Positions 1 to 6,346 of a DNA stretch of 7,615 nucleotides are shown in pieces. The stretch's first letter is position 1; every line of letters begins with the position of its first letter. This stretch comes from Calditrichota bacterium (GTDB lineage Bacteria; Calditrichota; Calditrichia; RBG-13-44-9). The DNA is taken from the NCBI GenBank assembly GCA_024276455.1, contig JAJRXE010000397.1, forward strand, positions 1-7,615. The letters run 5' to 3'. The translations under genes were made by a program, and so were the position numbers. Under the pieces are notes generated by a model. That model was not told where the DNA came from. It worked only from the letters and a program-made list of their open reading frames with translations, and ran no database searches.

Positions 1-510
1 CCCGCTGAGGAATCCCAGCAGAAAGGGAGTCAGGTAGATACTGCGGGAAGACCACCCTGTTCGCACCAGCAGTACCCCGAAAAAGAGATCGAAAGCGTAA
101 ATTTCCGGCACGCAGCCGTAGTACCACACCAGGGGGTTGGAAAGCGTCACCGCCACGATTCCCGCGGCTTGTGTCCGGTTAAACCACTGGCGCAGGAGCC
201 CGTACCCCAGTCCGGCGCTTAGAGAAGAAAACAGCACCGCCAGCCACACCATGGCTCGCATGGGGTCGCCGGCCAGCGGTTCCAGCAAACGGATGGCCTG
301 CACGTACAAATAGTAACCCGGCAGATGCGGACGGGTGGCGAACAGGTCGAAGGATCGGGCGGCCAGGGCGTAATTTCCCGAATCGAACGAGGAACCCACC
401 ACCGTTTCGGGCACAAAAACCAGGCGGCTGACCAGGGTAAGTAGCCAGAGGAGGAGAGAAAGTAGCCAATCTTGCTTCTTTTCGCGATGGATGGGATTGA
501 GCTTTAACAT
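1..510 (-). CDS. GT-C type membrane glycosyltransferase (ArnT/PMT or DUF2723-like), N-terminal part
   Basis: This open frame starts at ATG 510-508 and stays open to the left edge, giving 170 residues; the C-terminal part lies outside the window. After a short basic N-terminus there is a hydrophobic helix at about residues 15-34. A predicted extracytoplasmic loop follows, with Asp43 in FDSGNYALA and an RPHLPGYY segment at 60-67. Further hydrophobic segments lie at about 86-106 and 115-131, and VPEIYAF is at 134-140. The loop Asp, the PHxPGY segment and a later PExYA motif are the pattern of GT-C glycosyltransferases that use polyprenyl-phosphate sugars, and of the related DUF2723 family. The likely role is sugar transfer to a lipid, glycan or protein at the outer face of the inner membrane; the acceptor is unknown. 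No other ATG or GTG occurs in frame between the terminator and this start, although the ribosome-binding site is weak (GCGGAAA). The gene is separated from its upstream neighbour by a terminator. The family is fairly sure, the substrate is not. Confidence 0.75.
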   Translation of the reverse strand, partial: MLKLNPIHREKKQDWLLSLLLWLLTLVSRLVFVPETVVGSSFDSGNYALAARSFDLFATRPHLPGYYLYVQAIRLLEPLAGDPMRAMVWLAVLFSSLSAGLGYGLLRQWFNRTQAAGIVAVTLSNPLVWYYGCVPEIYAFDLFFGVLLVRTGWSSRSIYLTPFLLGFLSG

Positions 511-552
511 AACGTTCGGGTTTCCGCTTTGCCGGCCAACAGGTAGAATGGT

Positions 553-591
553 ACAAAAAATAATGCCGCCAATCAACTGAATTTTGGCGGC
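553..591 (-). terminator. Intrinsic terminator, probably bidirectional
   Basis: A perfect 8-bp stem (GCCGCCAA at 565-572 pairing with TTGGCGGC at 584-591) encloses an 11-nt loop. On the minus strand it is followed by ATTATTTTTTG, a good U-tract, 37 bases after the stop of the membrane protein gene at 628. On the plus strand it is followed by TTATTTTTA, so it could stop transcription both ways, although no plus-strand gene is visible nearby. Confidence 0.85.
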
Positions 592-627
592 TTATTTTTA
601 AAAAGCGATGTTGCGTTGCCGGGCATT

Positions 628-1302
628 TCAACCGGCGGTAACGGACTGCCTGAGTTGCTGAAAAAAGGCGGTCTGGCGGTGGTTTTTACGGGAGACGTAG
701 TAACCCAGGATTCCGCCGAACGCGAGGTGAGCCAGGGTAACGGTGAGCGGAAATCCCCACCCGAATTTAACCCCGAAACGTCCAACTCCCAGGGAAATAG
801 CTACCGGACTAACCGTGAACCCGACCCCGATTAGAAATCCGTAGATTAAGCCCAGGGAGAGGCGCCCCCGTCCAAACAAGAGACTGTAAATGATCCCAAA
901 GACGGCACTGTTCCAGAAATGGTAGCCCCAGCCGGCCAGATTGGAGAGAGTATTGGGTCCCAGAGCGAAGCGGTCGAGCAACAAAACCCCCATGAGCCTG
1001 GGTAATTCTCCGGGCATTCCGCCTAACAGAAAACCGCCGTGACGGAAAATCTCCAGTCCGAGGGTCCCCAACAGCCCCCCGATCAGGCCGGTTTGCACCT
1101 GCTGAACCAGAGAGGTATGTCCGCGCCAGAAGGTTACTGCCAGCAACAGAATGAAAAGCAGAATCGAAGGGATCAAAAAATTTATTGCCAGGAAAGAGAG
1201 TTTGGCGTAGCCGGCCTGCGAAAGCACCATTAAGTTCGGCGAAATTCCCGCCGTAATCAAGAGCAATATTGTCAGACCCAATTTCTCGTATTTTGAATTC
1301 AT
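628..1302 (-). CDS. Multi-pass membrane protein of unknown function (about six helices)
   Basis: This 224-residue protein is strongly hydrophobic, with probable membrane segments at about residues 8-28, 33-58, 70-95, 120-143, 147-170 and 182-203, ending in a short basic tail (SRKNHRQ). I do not recognise it with confidence. The arrangement of a Gly-rich helix, a GWGYHFWNSAVFGIIYSLLF helix, an RGRLSLGLIYGF turn and a closing AHLAFGGILGYY helix resembles small uncharacterised membrane families of the DUF6789/DUF1440 kind, but this is pattern similarity only. Polar residues within or beside the helices include Glu84, His88, His128 and His192. The ATG at 1302 has the Shine-Dalgarno AAAGG (in AGAAAGG, 1316-1310) seven bases upstream. 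The gene follows the DUF302 gene in the same direction but lies beyond that gene's terminator, and ends at a strong terminator of its own, so it may be a separate unit or receive read-through. No catalytic motif is seen. Confidence 0.8.
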   Translation of the reverse strand: MNSKYEKLGLTILLLITAGISPNLMVLSQAGYAKLSFLAINFLIPSILLFILLLAVTFWRGHTSLVQQVQTGLIGGLLGTLGLEIFRHGGFLLGGMPGELPRLMGVLLLDRFALGPNTLSNLAGWGYHFWNSAVFGIIYSLLFGRGRLSLGLIYGFLIGVGFTVSPVAISLGVGRFGVKFGWGFPLTVTLAHLAFGGILGYYVSRKNHRQTAFFQQLRQSVTAG

Positions 1303-1316
1303 TGTTTTACCTTTCT

Positions 1317-1376
1317 AAAAAGGGAACCATTTCTCCGGCAGAGGGAAGCAAATCGCGCTCCCCCCGGAGAAATGGT
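1317..1376 (-). terminator. Terminator hairpin after the DUF302 gene
   Basis: A perfect 13-bp inverted repeat (CCGGAGAAATGGT at 1364-1376 and ACCATTTCTCCGG at 1326-1338) begins one base after the DUF302 stop codon. The 25-nt loop may extend the stem with GGG/CCC and AGC/GCT pairs. On the minus strand the hairpin is followed by TCCC and then five T (1321-1317), a slightly displaced U-tract. The Shine-Dalgarno of the next gene comes immediately after. Some read-through into the membrane protein gene is therefore possible. Confidence 0.75.
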
Positions 1377-1377
1377 G

Positions 1378-1845
1378 TTATTTGGCTAACATGGAGGTTA
1401 GCATTTGCAGTTTCTGGTCCAGCATCCTGGCAATCATAGTTACCTGATCGTTGCCAAAGGGAGCCAGTTGACGTGAGGGTTTAACATAGTTGACGTAAGT
1501 TTTACCGTCGGTGTCCTGGAAAACATTGACCCGGATGGGAACCGCCACACCGACGCCCTTGTTAGCGCTAAACAATTTTTTCCCGACCGTGGGATTACCA
1601 ATGAACAACGAAAGACCGTTCAGTTTCAAGCCGGTCATGGAAAGAATTTTACCGTGGTTGATTTCAGACAGAACCATCATTTCGTTCTGAGCTACCATTT
1701 TGCGGAGCATTTCCACTGTCTGGTCAAAGGGATGGCTGGATTGAATGGTAACCAGTCCGGTTTCCTGAGCCAACAGTGCCGGAGCGCCGGTGAAAAAAAC
1801 CGCTAATAATACGGCTATCGTAAAAAATTTTGTGAATGACTTCAT
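1378..1845 (-). CDS. Exported DUF302 domain protein
   Basis: The 155-residue product begins with a Sec signal peptide: Lys2 and Lys6, a hydrophobic stretch at about 8-24, and probable cleavage near ALLAQ at 23-27. There is no lipobox Cys, so the mature protein should be soluble in the periplasm. The rest fits DUF302 (PF03625): an N-terminal HPFDQTVEMLRKMV helix at 38-51, a central NHGKILSMTGLKLNG strand pair, the diagnostic FIGNP at 81-85, and AVPIRVNVFQDTDGKTYVNYVKPS at 101-124. A C-terminal helix with several Met residues closes it. The biochemical role of DUF302 is not established; it forms a small alpha/beta fold. The ATG has a strong Shine-Dalgarno (AAAGGAGG, 1858-1851) five bases upstream, which fixes the start. 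It lies 287 bases after lpxD, beyond a hairpin, and carries its own terminator, so it is probably monocistronic. It is Met-rich for its size (for example 46, 50, 56, 57 and 70). Confidence 0.88.
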   Translation of the reverse strand: MKSFTKFFTIAVLLAVFFTGAPALLAQETGLVTIQSSHPFDQTVEMLRKMVAQNEMMVLSEINHGKILSMTGLKLNGLSLFIGNPTVGKKLFSANKGVGVAVPIRVNVFQDTDGKTYVNYVKPSRQLAPFGNDQVTMIARMLDQKLQMLTSMLAK

Positions 1846-2132
1846 TGAGTCCTCCTTTAAGGTGTTAAGTTGATTCCATAGTAACCAATTTTGGGCGGCT
1901 TTTCAGTACGGTAGCTTACAATAATCCCGATTAAGCGGGAAAAGTGGTTTTAGCTGACCGGAAAGAAAGATCGGTCGCTTTTACGTGCAGGTGGGAGTTT
2001 TGCCTGCAGGGCAGATTTTGGGGGAAAACAGGGAGAAACAGCAGGAAAGGGAACCGGGGTTGAGGCAGCAGTCCCGGTTCCCTTTCCGAAGAGGAAATTA
2101 AAAAGGGATACATTTTGAACCGGACATGCCGG
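1846..2132 (-). other. Hairpin-rich intergenic region between lpxD and the DUF302 gene
   Basis: No convincing gene lies in these 287 bases. The region contains a run of inverted repeats: ACCGG/CCGGT at 2119-2133, overlapping the lpxD stop; a 15-bp hairpin at 2044-2087, listed separately; TGCAGG/CCTGCA at 1986-2008; GACCG/CGGTC at 1956-1976; and TCCCG/CGGGA at 1925-1940. The promoter of the DUF302 gene must lie in the left part; TACTAT on the minus strand at 1883-1878 is a possible -10 box, but I see no good -35 partner. The clustering of stems suggests a structured transcript tail or leader, which I cannot assign to a known RNA family. Confidence 0.5.
2036..2087 (-). terminator. Long perfect hairpin after lpxD, probable terminator
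   Basis: GGAAAGGGAACCGGG (2044-2058) and its exact complement CCCGGTTCCCTTTCC (2073-2087) form a 15-bp stem around a 14-nt loop, 46 bases after the lpxD stop. On the minus strand it is followed by TGCTGTTTCTCCC and then TGTTTTC, which is T-rich but interrupted. On the plus strand no T-tract follows. It is probably the 3' end of the lpxD transcript, acting as a terminator or as a stabilising stem-loop. Confidence 0.65.
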
Positions 2133-3173
2133 TCAGTCGGATGCGGAATCTTCCAGTGCAGCCAGTTTCTTCTCCAGTTCACGAATGCGCTTCACCAATT
2201 CTGGCAGCTGGTTAACCGCGGCTTCGATGCGCTTGGCGCGCATGATCGGACGTGCCGGGTAACCAAAGACCACTTCCCGATCCGGTACCGCTTTAGACAC
2301 CCCGGATTGAGCGCCGACCTGGGCATAGTCGCCGATCCGGATGTGTCCCACGGTTCCGACCTGCCCACCCAGCATCACATGATGTCCGATTTTGGTGGAA
2401 CCGGAGATGCCCACCTGGGCGGCCATGACGGTCCACTCTCCCACTTCCACATTGTGAGCAATGTGAACCAGGTTGTCCAGTTTGGTGCCCCGTCGAATAA
2501 TGGTTTCGCCCATGGTGGCGCGGTCGATGGTGCAGTTGGCGCCGATTTCCACATCATCTTCAATGATCACCCGACCGATCTGGGGAATCTTGTGGTACAC
2601 TCCGCCGTGGGGTGCAAAACCGAAGCCGTCGCTGCCAATTACAGCGCCGTTGTGAATAATAACCCGGTTGCCCACGCGGCACTCTTCTCGAATGGAAACC
2701 AGGGGATAAAGCGTGCAGTCCTCCCCGATTTCCGATCCGTCTAAAATCACGCAACCGGGAAATATCTTGCTGCGGTCGCCAATTCGGCACCCTTTGCCAA
2801 TCACCACATGGGCACCAATGGCTACCTCCTGACCAATCCGGGCTTCCGGATGAACGACAGCTGTGGGGTGAATTCCCGGGGGCAGGAGCTCTTTGCGGGG
2901 ATTGAACAGCAGAAAAATTTGCAGAAAGCCGTAATAGGGATCGCTCACCCGAATCAGCGCATGGGAGGTTTCCACGGTGGTTTTTTGATCGACGATGACG
3001 GCACTCGCCCGACTTTTGTGTAGATGGTCACGGTAACGCGGATTGGCCAGAAAGGTGATCTGGCCGGGCTGGGCGGAATCAATGGGGGCGGCACCACTAA
3101 TCAGCAGACTCCCGTCGCCTTCTACCTGCCCGCCTATTTTTTCGGCCAGTTCTTGCAGGGTAAATTGTTTCAT
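2133..3173 (-). CDS. lpxD: UDP-3-O-(3-hydroxyacyl)glucosamine N-acyltransferase LpxD
   Basis: LpxD transfers a 3-hydroxyacyl chain from acyl carrier protein to the 2-amino group of UDP-3-O-acyl-glucosamine, the third step of lipid A synthesis, in the cytoplasm. The 346-residue length matches the family (E. coli 341). Residues 1-100 form the uridine-binding domain (LAEKIGGQVEGDG, ITFLANPRYRDHL, SASAVIVD-type motifs). Residues about 101-300 are hexapeptide repeats of a left-handed beta helix. His240 in LDNLVHIAHNV corresponds to the catalytic His239 of E. coli LpxD, and His277 in VGHIRIG to the second conserved His. Residues 310-342 form a charged C-terminal helix, as in the trimeric enzymes. 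The ATG at 3173 is preceded by AAAGGA at suitable spacing. Although it follows bamA-ompH as in many Gram-negatives, it lies beyond a strong terminator, so it needs its own promoter, and no fabZ, lpxA or lpxB follows. Confidence 0.97.
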   Translation of the reverse strand: MKQFTLQELAEKIGGQVEGDGSLLISGAAPIDSAQPGQITFLANPRYRDHLHKSRASAVIVDQKTTVETSHALIRVSDPYYGFLQIFLLFNPRKELLPPGIHPTAVVHPEARIGQEVAIGAHVVIGKGCRIGDRSKIFPGCVILDGSEIGEDCTLYPLVSIREECRVGNRVIIHNGAVIGSDGFGFAPHGGVYHKIPQIGRVIIEDDVEIGANCTIDRATMGETIIRRGTKLDNLVHIAHNVEVGEWTVMAAQVGISGSTKIGHHVMLGGQVGTVGHIRIGDYAQVGAQSGVSKAVPDREVVFGYPARPIMRAKRIEAAVNQLPELVKRIRELEKKLAALEDSASD

Positions 3174-3320
3174 TCTTCATCCTTTCGATCTATTTCACCA
3201 AAGTGTGCTCCGGTTGAATTAAAGAACGCCCGTGCCGGGAAAGGTTTGCTTCGACACGATCCGTGGGTCGGGGAATGTTGAATCGGATCTTCTCGGATAT
3301 TCGCGTCTCGGGATTGCGGA
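3174..3320 (-). promoter_or_regulatory. Leader and promoter region of lpxD
   Basis: This stretch lies between the ompH terminator and the lpxD start. Because the terminator is strong, a promoter for lpxD is expected here. I cannot pick convincing -35 and -10 boxes. The Shine-Dalgarno AAAGGA lies directly before the ATG. A short frame crosses the region, but it runs through the terminator and has no recognisable composition, so I treat the region as non-coding. It holds the 10-bp tandem repeat at 3283-3302. Confidence 0.4.
3283..3302. repeat. Two tandem 10-bp repeats upstream of lpxD
   Basis: TCGGATCTTC (3283-3292) is followed directly by TCGGATATTC (3293-3302), differing at one base. The 10-bp period is about one helical turn, so the two copies would present the same face to a protein. 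They lie 110-130 bases before the lpxD start. The arrangement is compatible with an operator, but could be chance. Confidence 0.4.
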
Positions 3321-3359
3321 AAAATAAAAAGGGGTCGGAACCAGGACTGCCCCGACCCC
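3321..3359 (-). terminator. Strong intrinsic terminator after ompH
   Basis: GGGGTCGG (3331-3338) and CCGACCCC (3352-3359) form a perfect 8-bp GC-rich stem with a 13-nt loop, 16 bases after the ompH stop. On the minus strand it is followed by TTTTTATTTTT, an excellent U-tract. This should end the tamB-bamA-ompH transcript and separate it from lpxD. Confidence 0.92.
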
Positions 3360-3375
3360 CAACGTGCAATTTGAT

Positions 3376-3909
3376 TCACTTCGTTTTACTTAATTCATCC
3401 AGAACTTTGTCGGTGATGTCGTACTCCGGTTTGGCAAACAGGACTACTCCCTGCACAACATCCAGGATGTAGTCGTACCCCTGTTCGTTGCCAATTTTCT
3501 GAATAATCTGATCGATCTTATCGTAGAGGGGCTGGGTCAGCTCCATGTTTTTCTTGTAAAATTCCCCCTGTGGGCCGAGCTTTTCGTAGCGATATTTCTC
3601 GATCTGCATTCCCAGATCTTGCAACTGTTTCTCCTTTTCCGCTTTCTTCTCGGGAGAGAGCAGCAGGCTCTGGTTTTCGATTTCTTTGGCGAGCTGTTCG
3701 TACTGCTTCAGCATCTTGTTGTATTCCGCCTCGTAACCGGCCCGAATTTCGTCCAGCTTTTTCTGGATTTGCTGCGCTTCGGGATATTCGCTCAGAATCC
3801 GTTGGGAATTGATGTAGGCAATCTTCAACTGAGCGTAACTATTGCTCCAGCCCAACATAATGCCTGCGGAAATGAACAAAATCACCAGCATTACTTTTCG
3901 TGAGTTCAC
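3376..3909 (-). CDS. OmpH/Skp family periplasmic chaperone
   Basis: The 177-residue protein has a Sec signal peptide (Arg4 and Lys5, hydrophobic 7-22, probable cleavage after SYA at 24-26), followed by the OmpH family pattern. A short strand LKIAYINSQRILSEYPEAQ (28-46) leads into a long charged coiled coil (about 45-125: QIQKKLDEIRAGYEAEYNKMLKQ and on). The chain returns to the body with YDYILDVVQGVVLFAKPEYDITDKVLDEL (145-173). Skp-like proteins form trimers whose helical arms hold unfolded outer-membrane proteins in the periplasm and hand them to BamA. The length is normal for the family. The start is GTG, chosen because a perfect AGGAGG lies five bases upstream; the ATG at residue 7 would truncate the signal peptide. 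It is 61 bases after bamA with no terminator between, so the two are very likely co-transcribed. The transcript ends at the terminator just downstream. I leave the symbol open because both ompH and skp are used for such proteins outside Proteobacteria. Confidence 0.95.
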   Translation of the reverse strand: MNSRKVMLVILFISAGIMLGWSNSYAQLKIAYINSQRILSEYPEAQQIQKKLDEIRAGYEAEYNKMLKQYEQLAKEIENQSLLLSPEKKAEKEKQLQDLGMQIEKYRYEKLGPQGEFYKKNMELTQPLYDKIDQIIQKIGNEQGYDYILDVVQGVVLFAKPEYDITDKVLDELSKTK

Positions 3910-3913
3910 AATG

Positions 3914-3920
3914 ACCTCCT
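3914..3920 (-). promoter_or_regulatory. Shine-Dalgarno that decides the GTG start of ompH
   Basis: AGGAGGT on the minus strand is a full match to the anti-Shine-Dalgarno of 16S rRNA. It is placed five bases (from AGGAGG) before GTG at 3909-3907. It lies about 23 bases before the next in-frame ATG, too far for efficient use, which supports the GTG start. Confidence 0.85.
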
Positions 3921-3970
3921 GACTTTGATTGATCGTTACAATTTATTTGATCTAATGCTAAAATTCCACG

Positions 3971-6304
3971 TTAAAATCTACCAAACTGGAAGTGAGTTTT
4001 CCAGCGGCCTACCCGGCGTCCCAGTACATCGTAGTGGTCAAAACCGTAACCGAAGTCAATCCCAATGAGTCCCACCATGGGCATGAACAGGCGGATTCCA
4101 AATCCCACGCTGCGGCGCAGGTCCTGGAAATTGGTCTGGGCAAATTCGCTCCACACGTTGCCGGCTTCGGCAAAGAACAAGCCGTAAATGGTGGGATTCG
4201 GCGCAATGGGGAAACGAAACTCCACGGTGAATTTTGCCATGGAGCGGCCGCCCAGAGGACTGCCCACCTTGGAAATGGGTCCCACCCCACCGTCGTCGTA
4301 ACCGCGCAGGCCTTCCGCAAATCCCAGACCGGAACCGCCCATGTAAAACAGTTCTCCCGGGTTTATGTAGGCGTTCTCGTGCAATCCTTCCAGCACTCCC
4401 AGCTTGGTCTGTAAATAGAGGACGAATTTGTAGAAAGTGGGCACGTACCATTGCACGGTCAGGACGTTCTTCAGAAAATCTTCGTCGCCACCCAGGGGAC
4501 CGCCGGCCAGTTCGGTCAGCAGGGCGTAAACCGAACCGCGGGTGGAAAACTCCGGCCGGTCGCGGCTGTCGCGCTGCAGAATCTGGGTGATGCTGATCTG
4601 AGTGGTGTTGCGGTCGTAAAAGATGTAGCGGGCCAGGAGCTCCGGATCGCGCACGTTGAAAATGCGGGAATTCGCCGCCCGGAAAATCCAGTCGCCCCGG
4701 AAGAAATTGTCCGGCCAGCGGAAGCGCCGTCCCAATTGAACGGTGCCGCCTTTTTCTTCCCGGTCCCAGGGGTAGAATCCGCCACCGGTTCGGGTGTTGA
4801 ATAGCGAAAACCCGATCAGAGTGGGCGAATTAAACATCCAGGGTTCCGTAAAGCTGAGTGACAATTGACGGTAAATCCGCCCGAAAAACCAGTCGAAGGC
4901 CAGACGTTGTCCGTCCCCGCCGGAGAAGGGATGAGCCAGCGAGAAATTATTCAGCGCAATCCCCACGCTGCCAATAATGCCGTCGCGCTCGCTGTAACCG
5001 GCCGACATGTTGGCCGTATCGGTGGATTTTTCTTCCACCGTAACTTCCAGATTAATGTGCTTGTCATCATCGGGAATCAGCTTTACATCGGGCACCACAT
5101 TGGCGAAATAGTTCAGAATCCACACATCCCGAATGCTGCGTTCCAGCTTGGCCCGGTTAAACGTGTCGCCGGGGTAAATCTTAAATTCCCGCCGAATAAC
5201 CTTTTCGTTGGTCTTGGTATTCCCTTTGATGATGATTTGTTTAATCCGCACCACATGTTGTTCGTGAATCGTGATGTGGATGTCCACCGTGTCCTTGCCA
5301 GTGGGAATTTCCCGGGGTTGAATGTTGGCAAACAGGTAACCCTCGTTGTAATAGAGGTTTTGAATGTTCTCCCGAATGCTCTTCATGAAGTCTTCTTCGT
5401 TGTACACGTCCCCTTTGCGGAAGAGCAATTGGGCGCGCAATTCTTTGTCGCTAAAAACAGTGTTGCCTTCAAAGGTCACGTTGCCGAAGTAGTAGCGCTC
5501 CCCTTCGTTGATGTACACGTCAATGAACATGTCCTGCTTGTCGGGACTGTAATAGAGCGAATCCTTTACAATTTCGGCGTCGCGGAACCCTTTCTTGCGG
5601 CAATAGGCCAGCAGATTCTTCAAGTCTTCGCGGTATTTTTCCTCGTCAAAATCGGCGCTCCGCCACCAGCGGTCTTCTTTTATTTTTTTGAACTGCTTCT
5701 TTAATTCTTTGGCGGTCAAATATTTGGAGCCCAGCACCCGAATCCGTTTTACCTGTACTTTCTTGCCTTCGTTCACTTTCAACTTCAGAATGATGCGATT
5801 CTTTTCGCTGATTTCCACGGTGTCGAAATTGGCGGTGGCCAGCAGGTAGCCTTCGTCCCGGTATTTTTTAAGCAGATTGCGTTTCCCTTTGTAAAGCCGA
5901 AAGGGGGTCAGCACCATGCCGCGGTAGAAGTTCAACTCCCGGTCAATCTCTTTTTTCTTGAATTTTTTGTTCCCCTCAACCAGCCAGGCTTCCAGGCGGG
6001 GGAATTCTTCTACCTTGATGAGCAGGTTTAGTCCCTCGGCACTCTGGCCTTCGATAAAGATTTGGACATCGGAGAAGAGATTGAGCGCCCACAAATTGCG
6101 AATGGCTTTCTGAATATCTTCCCGGGTAATCTCTTTACCCCGGCTTAAACCGGAATTCAGAATGATGATTGAGCTATCGGCCTGAACATTTCCCTCGATG
6201 CGAACCTGGTTAATCTTAAAGCGCGGCATTTGAGCCGACAGATCGGGCGTATTTCCCAGGAGCAAAAGGACGATGAGCAGGTATGTGAATTTCAGGTAAC
6301 GCAT
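3971..6304 (-). CDS. bamA: Outer-membrane protein assembly factor BamA (five POTRA domains plus Omp85 barrel)
   Basis: BamA is the essential outer-membrane barrel that folds and inserts other beta-barrel proteins. With the ATG at 6304 it has 777 residues. A signal peptide (1-25, ending near LSAQ) is followed by five POTRA repeats, at about 29-101 (VRIEGNVQAD), 102-181 (WLVEGNKKF), 182-268 (IRVLGSKYL), 271-349 (VTFEGNTVF) and 350-425 (IIIKGNTKT). The Omp85 barrel follows from about 430. The diagnostic lid-loop motif LRGY lies at 666-669, with Arg667 the conserved residue. The chain ends in FQFGRF with a terminal Phe, as in outer-membrane beta signals. A TTG three codons upstream (6313) is also open; I prefer the ATG because it gives an ordinary signal peptide, but the ribosome-binding site (GGTAAAG) is weak for both. 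It lies directly downstream of tamB and upstream of ompH, both of which serve the same pathway. Cys235 is the only cysteine I see in the POTRA part. Confidence 0.97.
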   Translation of the reverse strand: MRYLKFTYLLIVLLLLGNTPDLSAQMPRFKINQVRIEGNVQADSSIIILNSGLSRGKEITREDIQKAIRNLWALNLFSDVQIFIEGQSAEGLNLLIKVEEFPRLEAWLVEGNKKFKKKEIDRELNFYRGMVLTPFRLYKGKRNLLKKYRDEGYLLATANFDTVEISEKNRIILKLKVNEGKKVQVKRIRVLGSKYLTAKELKKQFKKIKEDRWWRSADFDEEKYREDLKNLLAYCRKKGFRDAEIVKDSLYYSPDKQDMFIDVYINEGERYYFGNVTFEGNTVFSDKELRAQLLFRKGDVYNEEDFMKSIRENIQNLYYNEGYLFANIQPREIPTGKDTVDIHITIHEQHVVRIKQIIIKGNTKTNEKVIRREFKIYPGDTFNRAKLERSIRDVWILNYFANVVPDVKLIPDDDKHINLEVTVEEKSTDTANMSAGYSERDGIIGSVGIALNNFSLAHPFSGGDGQRLAFDWFFGRIYRQLSLSFTEPWMFNSPTLIGFSLFNTRTGGGFYPWDREEKGGTVQLGRRFRWPDNFFRGDWIFRAANSRIFNVRDPELLARYIFYDRNTTQISITQILQRDSRDRPEFSTRGSVYALLTELAGGPLGGDEDFLKNVLTVQWYVPTFYKFVLYLQTKLGVLEGLHENAYINPGELFYMGGSGLGFAEGLRGYDDGGVGPISKVGSPLGGRSMAKFTVEFRFPIAPNPTIYGLFFAEAGNVWSEFAQTNFQDLRRSVGFGIRLFMPMVGLIGIDFGYGFDHYDVLGRRVGRWKTHFQFGRF

Positions 6305-6323
6305 CTTTACCAACCAATTTTTA

Positions 6324-6346
6324 TTATTTTAAACCGCTTAAAATAA
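6324..6346. repeat. Perfect AT-rich inverted repeat before bamA
   Basis: TTATTTTAA (6324-6332) and TTAAAATAA (6338-6346) are exact complements around a 5-base centre (ACCGC). The dyad lies 20-42 bases before the bamA ATG, in a notably AT-rich gap of 64 bases after tamB. On the minus strand no U-tract follows, so it is not an obvious terminator for tamB. It could be an operator or a leader hairpin affecting bamA translation. A weak promoter-like pair (TTGCAT, 17 bases, TATTTT) overlaps it. Confidence 0.55.

Noticed and set aside
179..631. 150-residue minus-strand frame over the left end
   Set aside because: It runs through the terminator at 553-591 and overlaps the glycosyltransferase in another frame; its composition (many Arg, Pro and Gly) is that of a shifted frame, whereas the other frame gives clear GT-C motifs.
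1931..2182. 83-residue minus-strand frame across the gap after lpxD
   Set aside because: It overlaps the lpxD 3' end in another frame and reads through the 15-bp hairpin; the composition is not protein-like.
2115..2744. 209-residue plus-strand frame opposite lpxD
   Set aside because: It is a mirror of the hexapeptide repeats of lpxD; the His- and Asn-rich composition comes from the opposite strand.
3170..3379. 69-residue minus-strand frame between ompH and lpxD
   Set aside because: It starts inside the ompH end, crosses the terminator and overlaps the lpxD start and Shine-Dalgarno; no domain is visible.
4865..5704. 279-residue plus-strand frame opposite bamA
   Set aside because: It lies wholly antisense to the POTRA-coding part of bamA, has no recognisable domain, and is explained by codon bias on the opposite strand.
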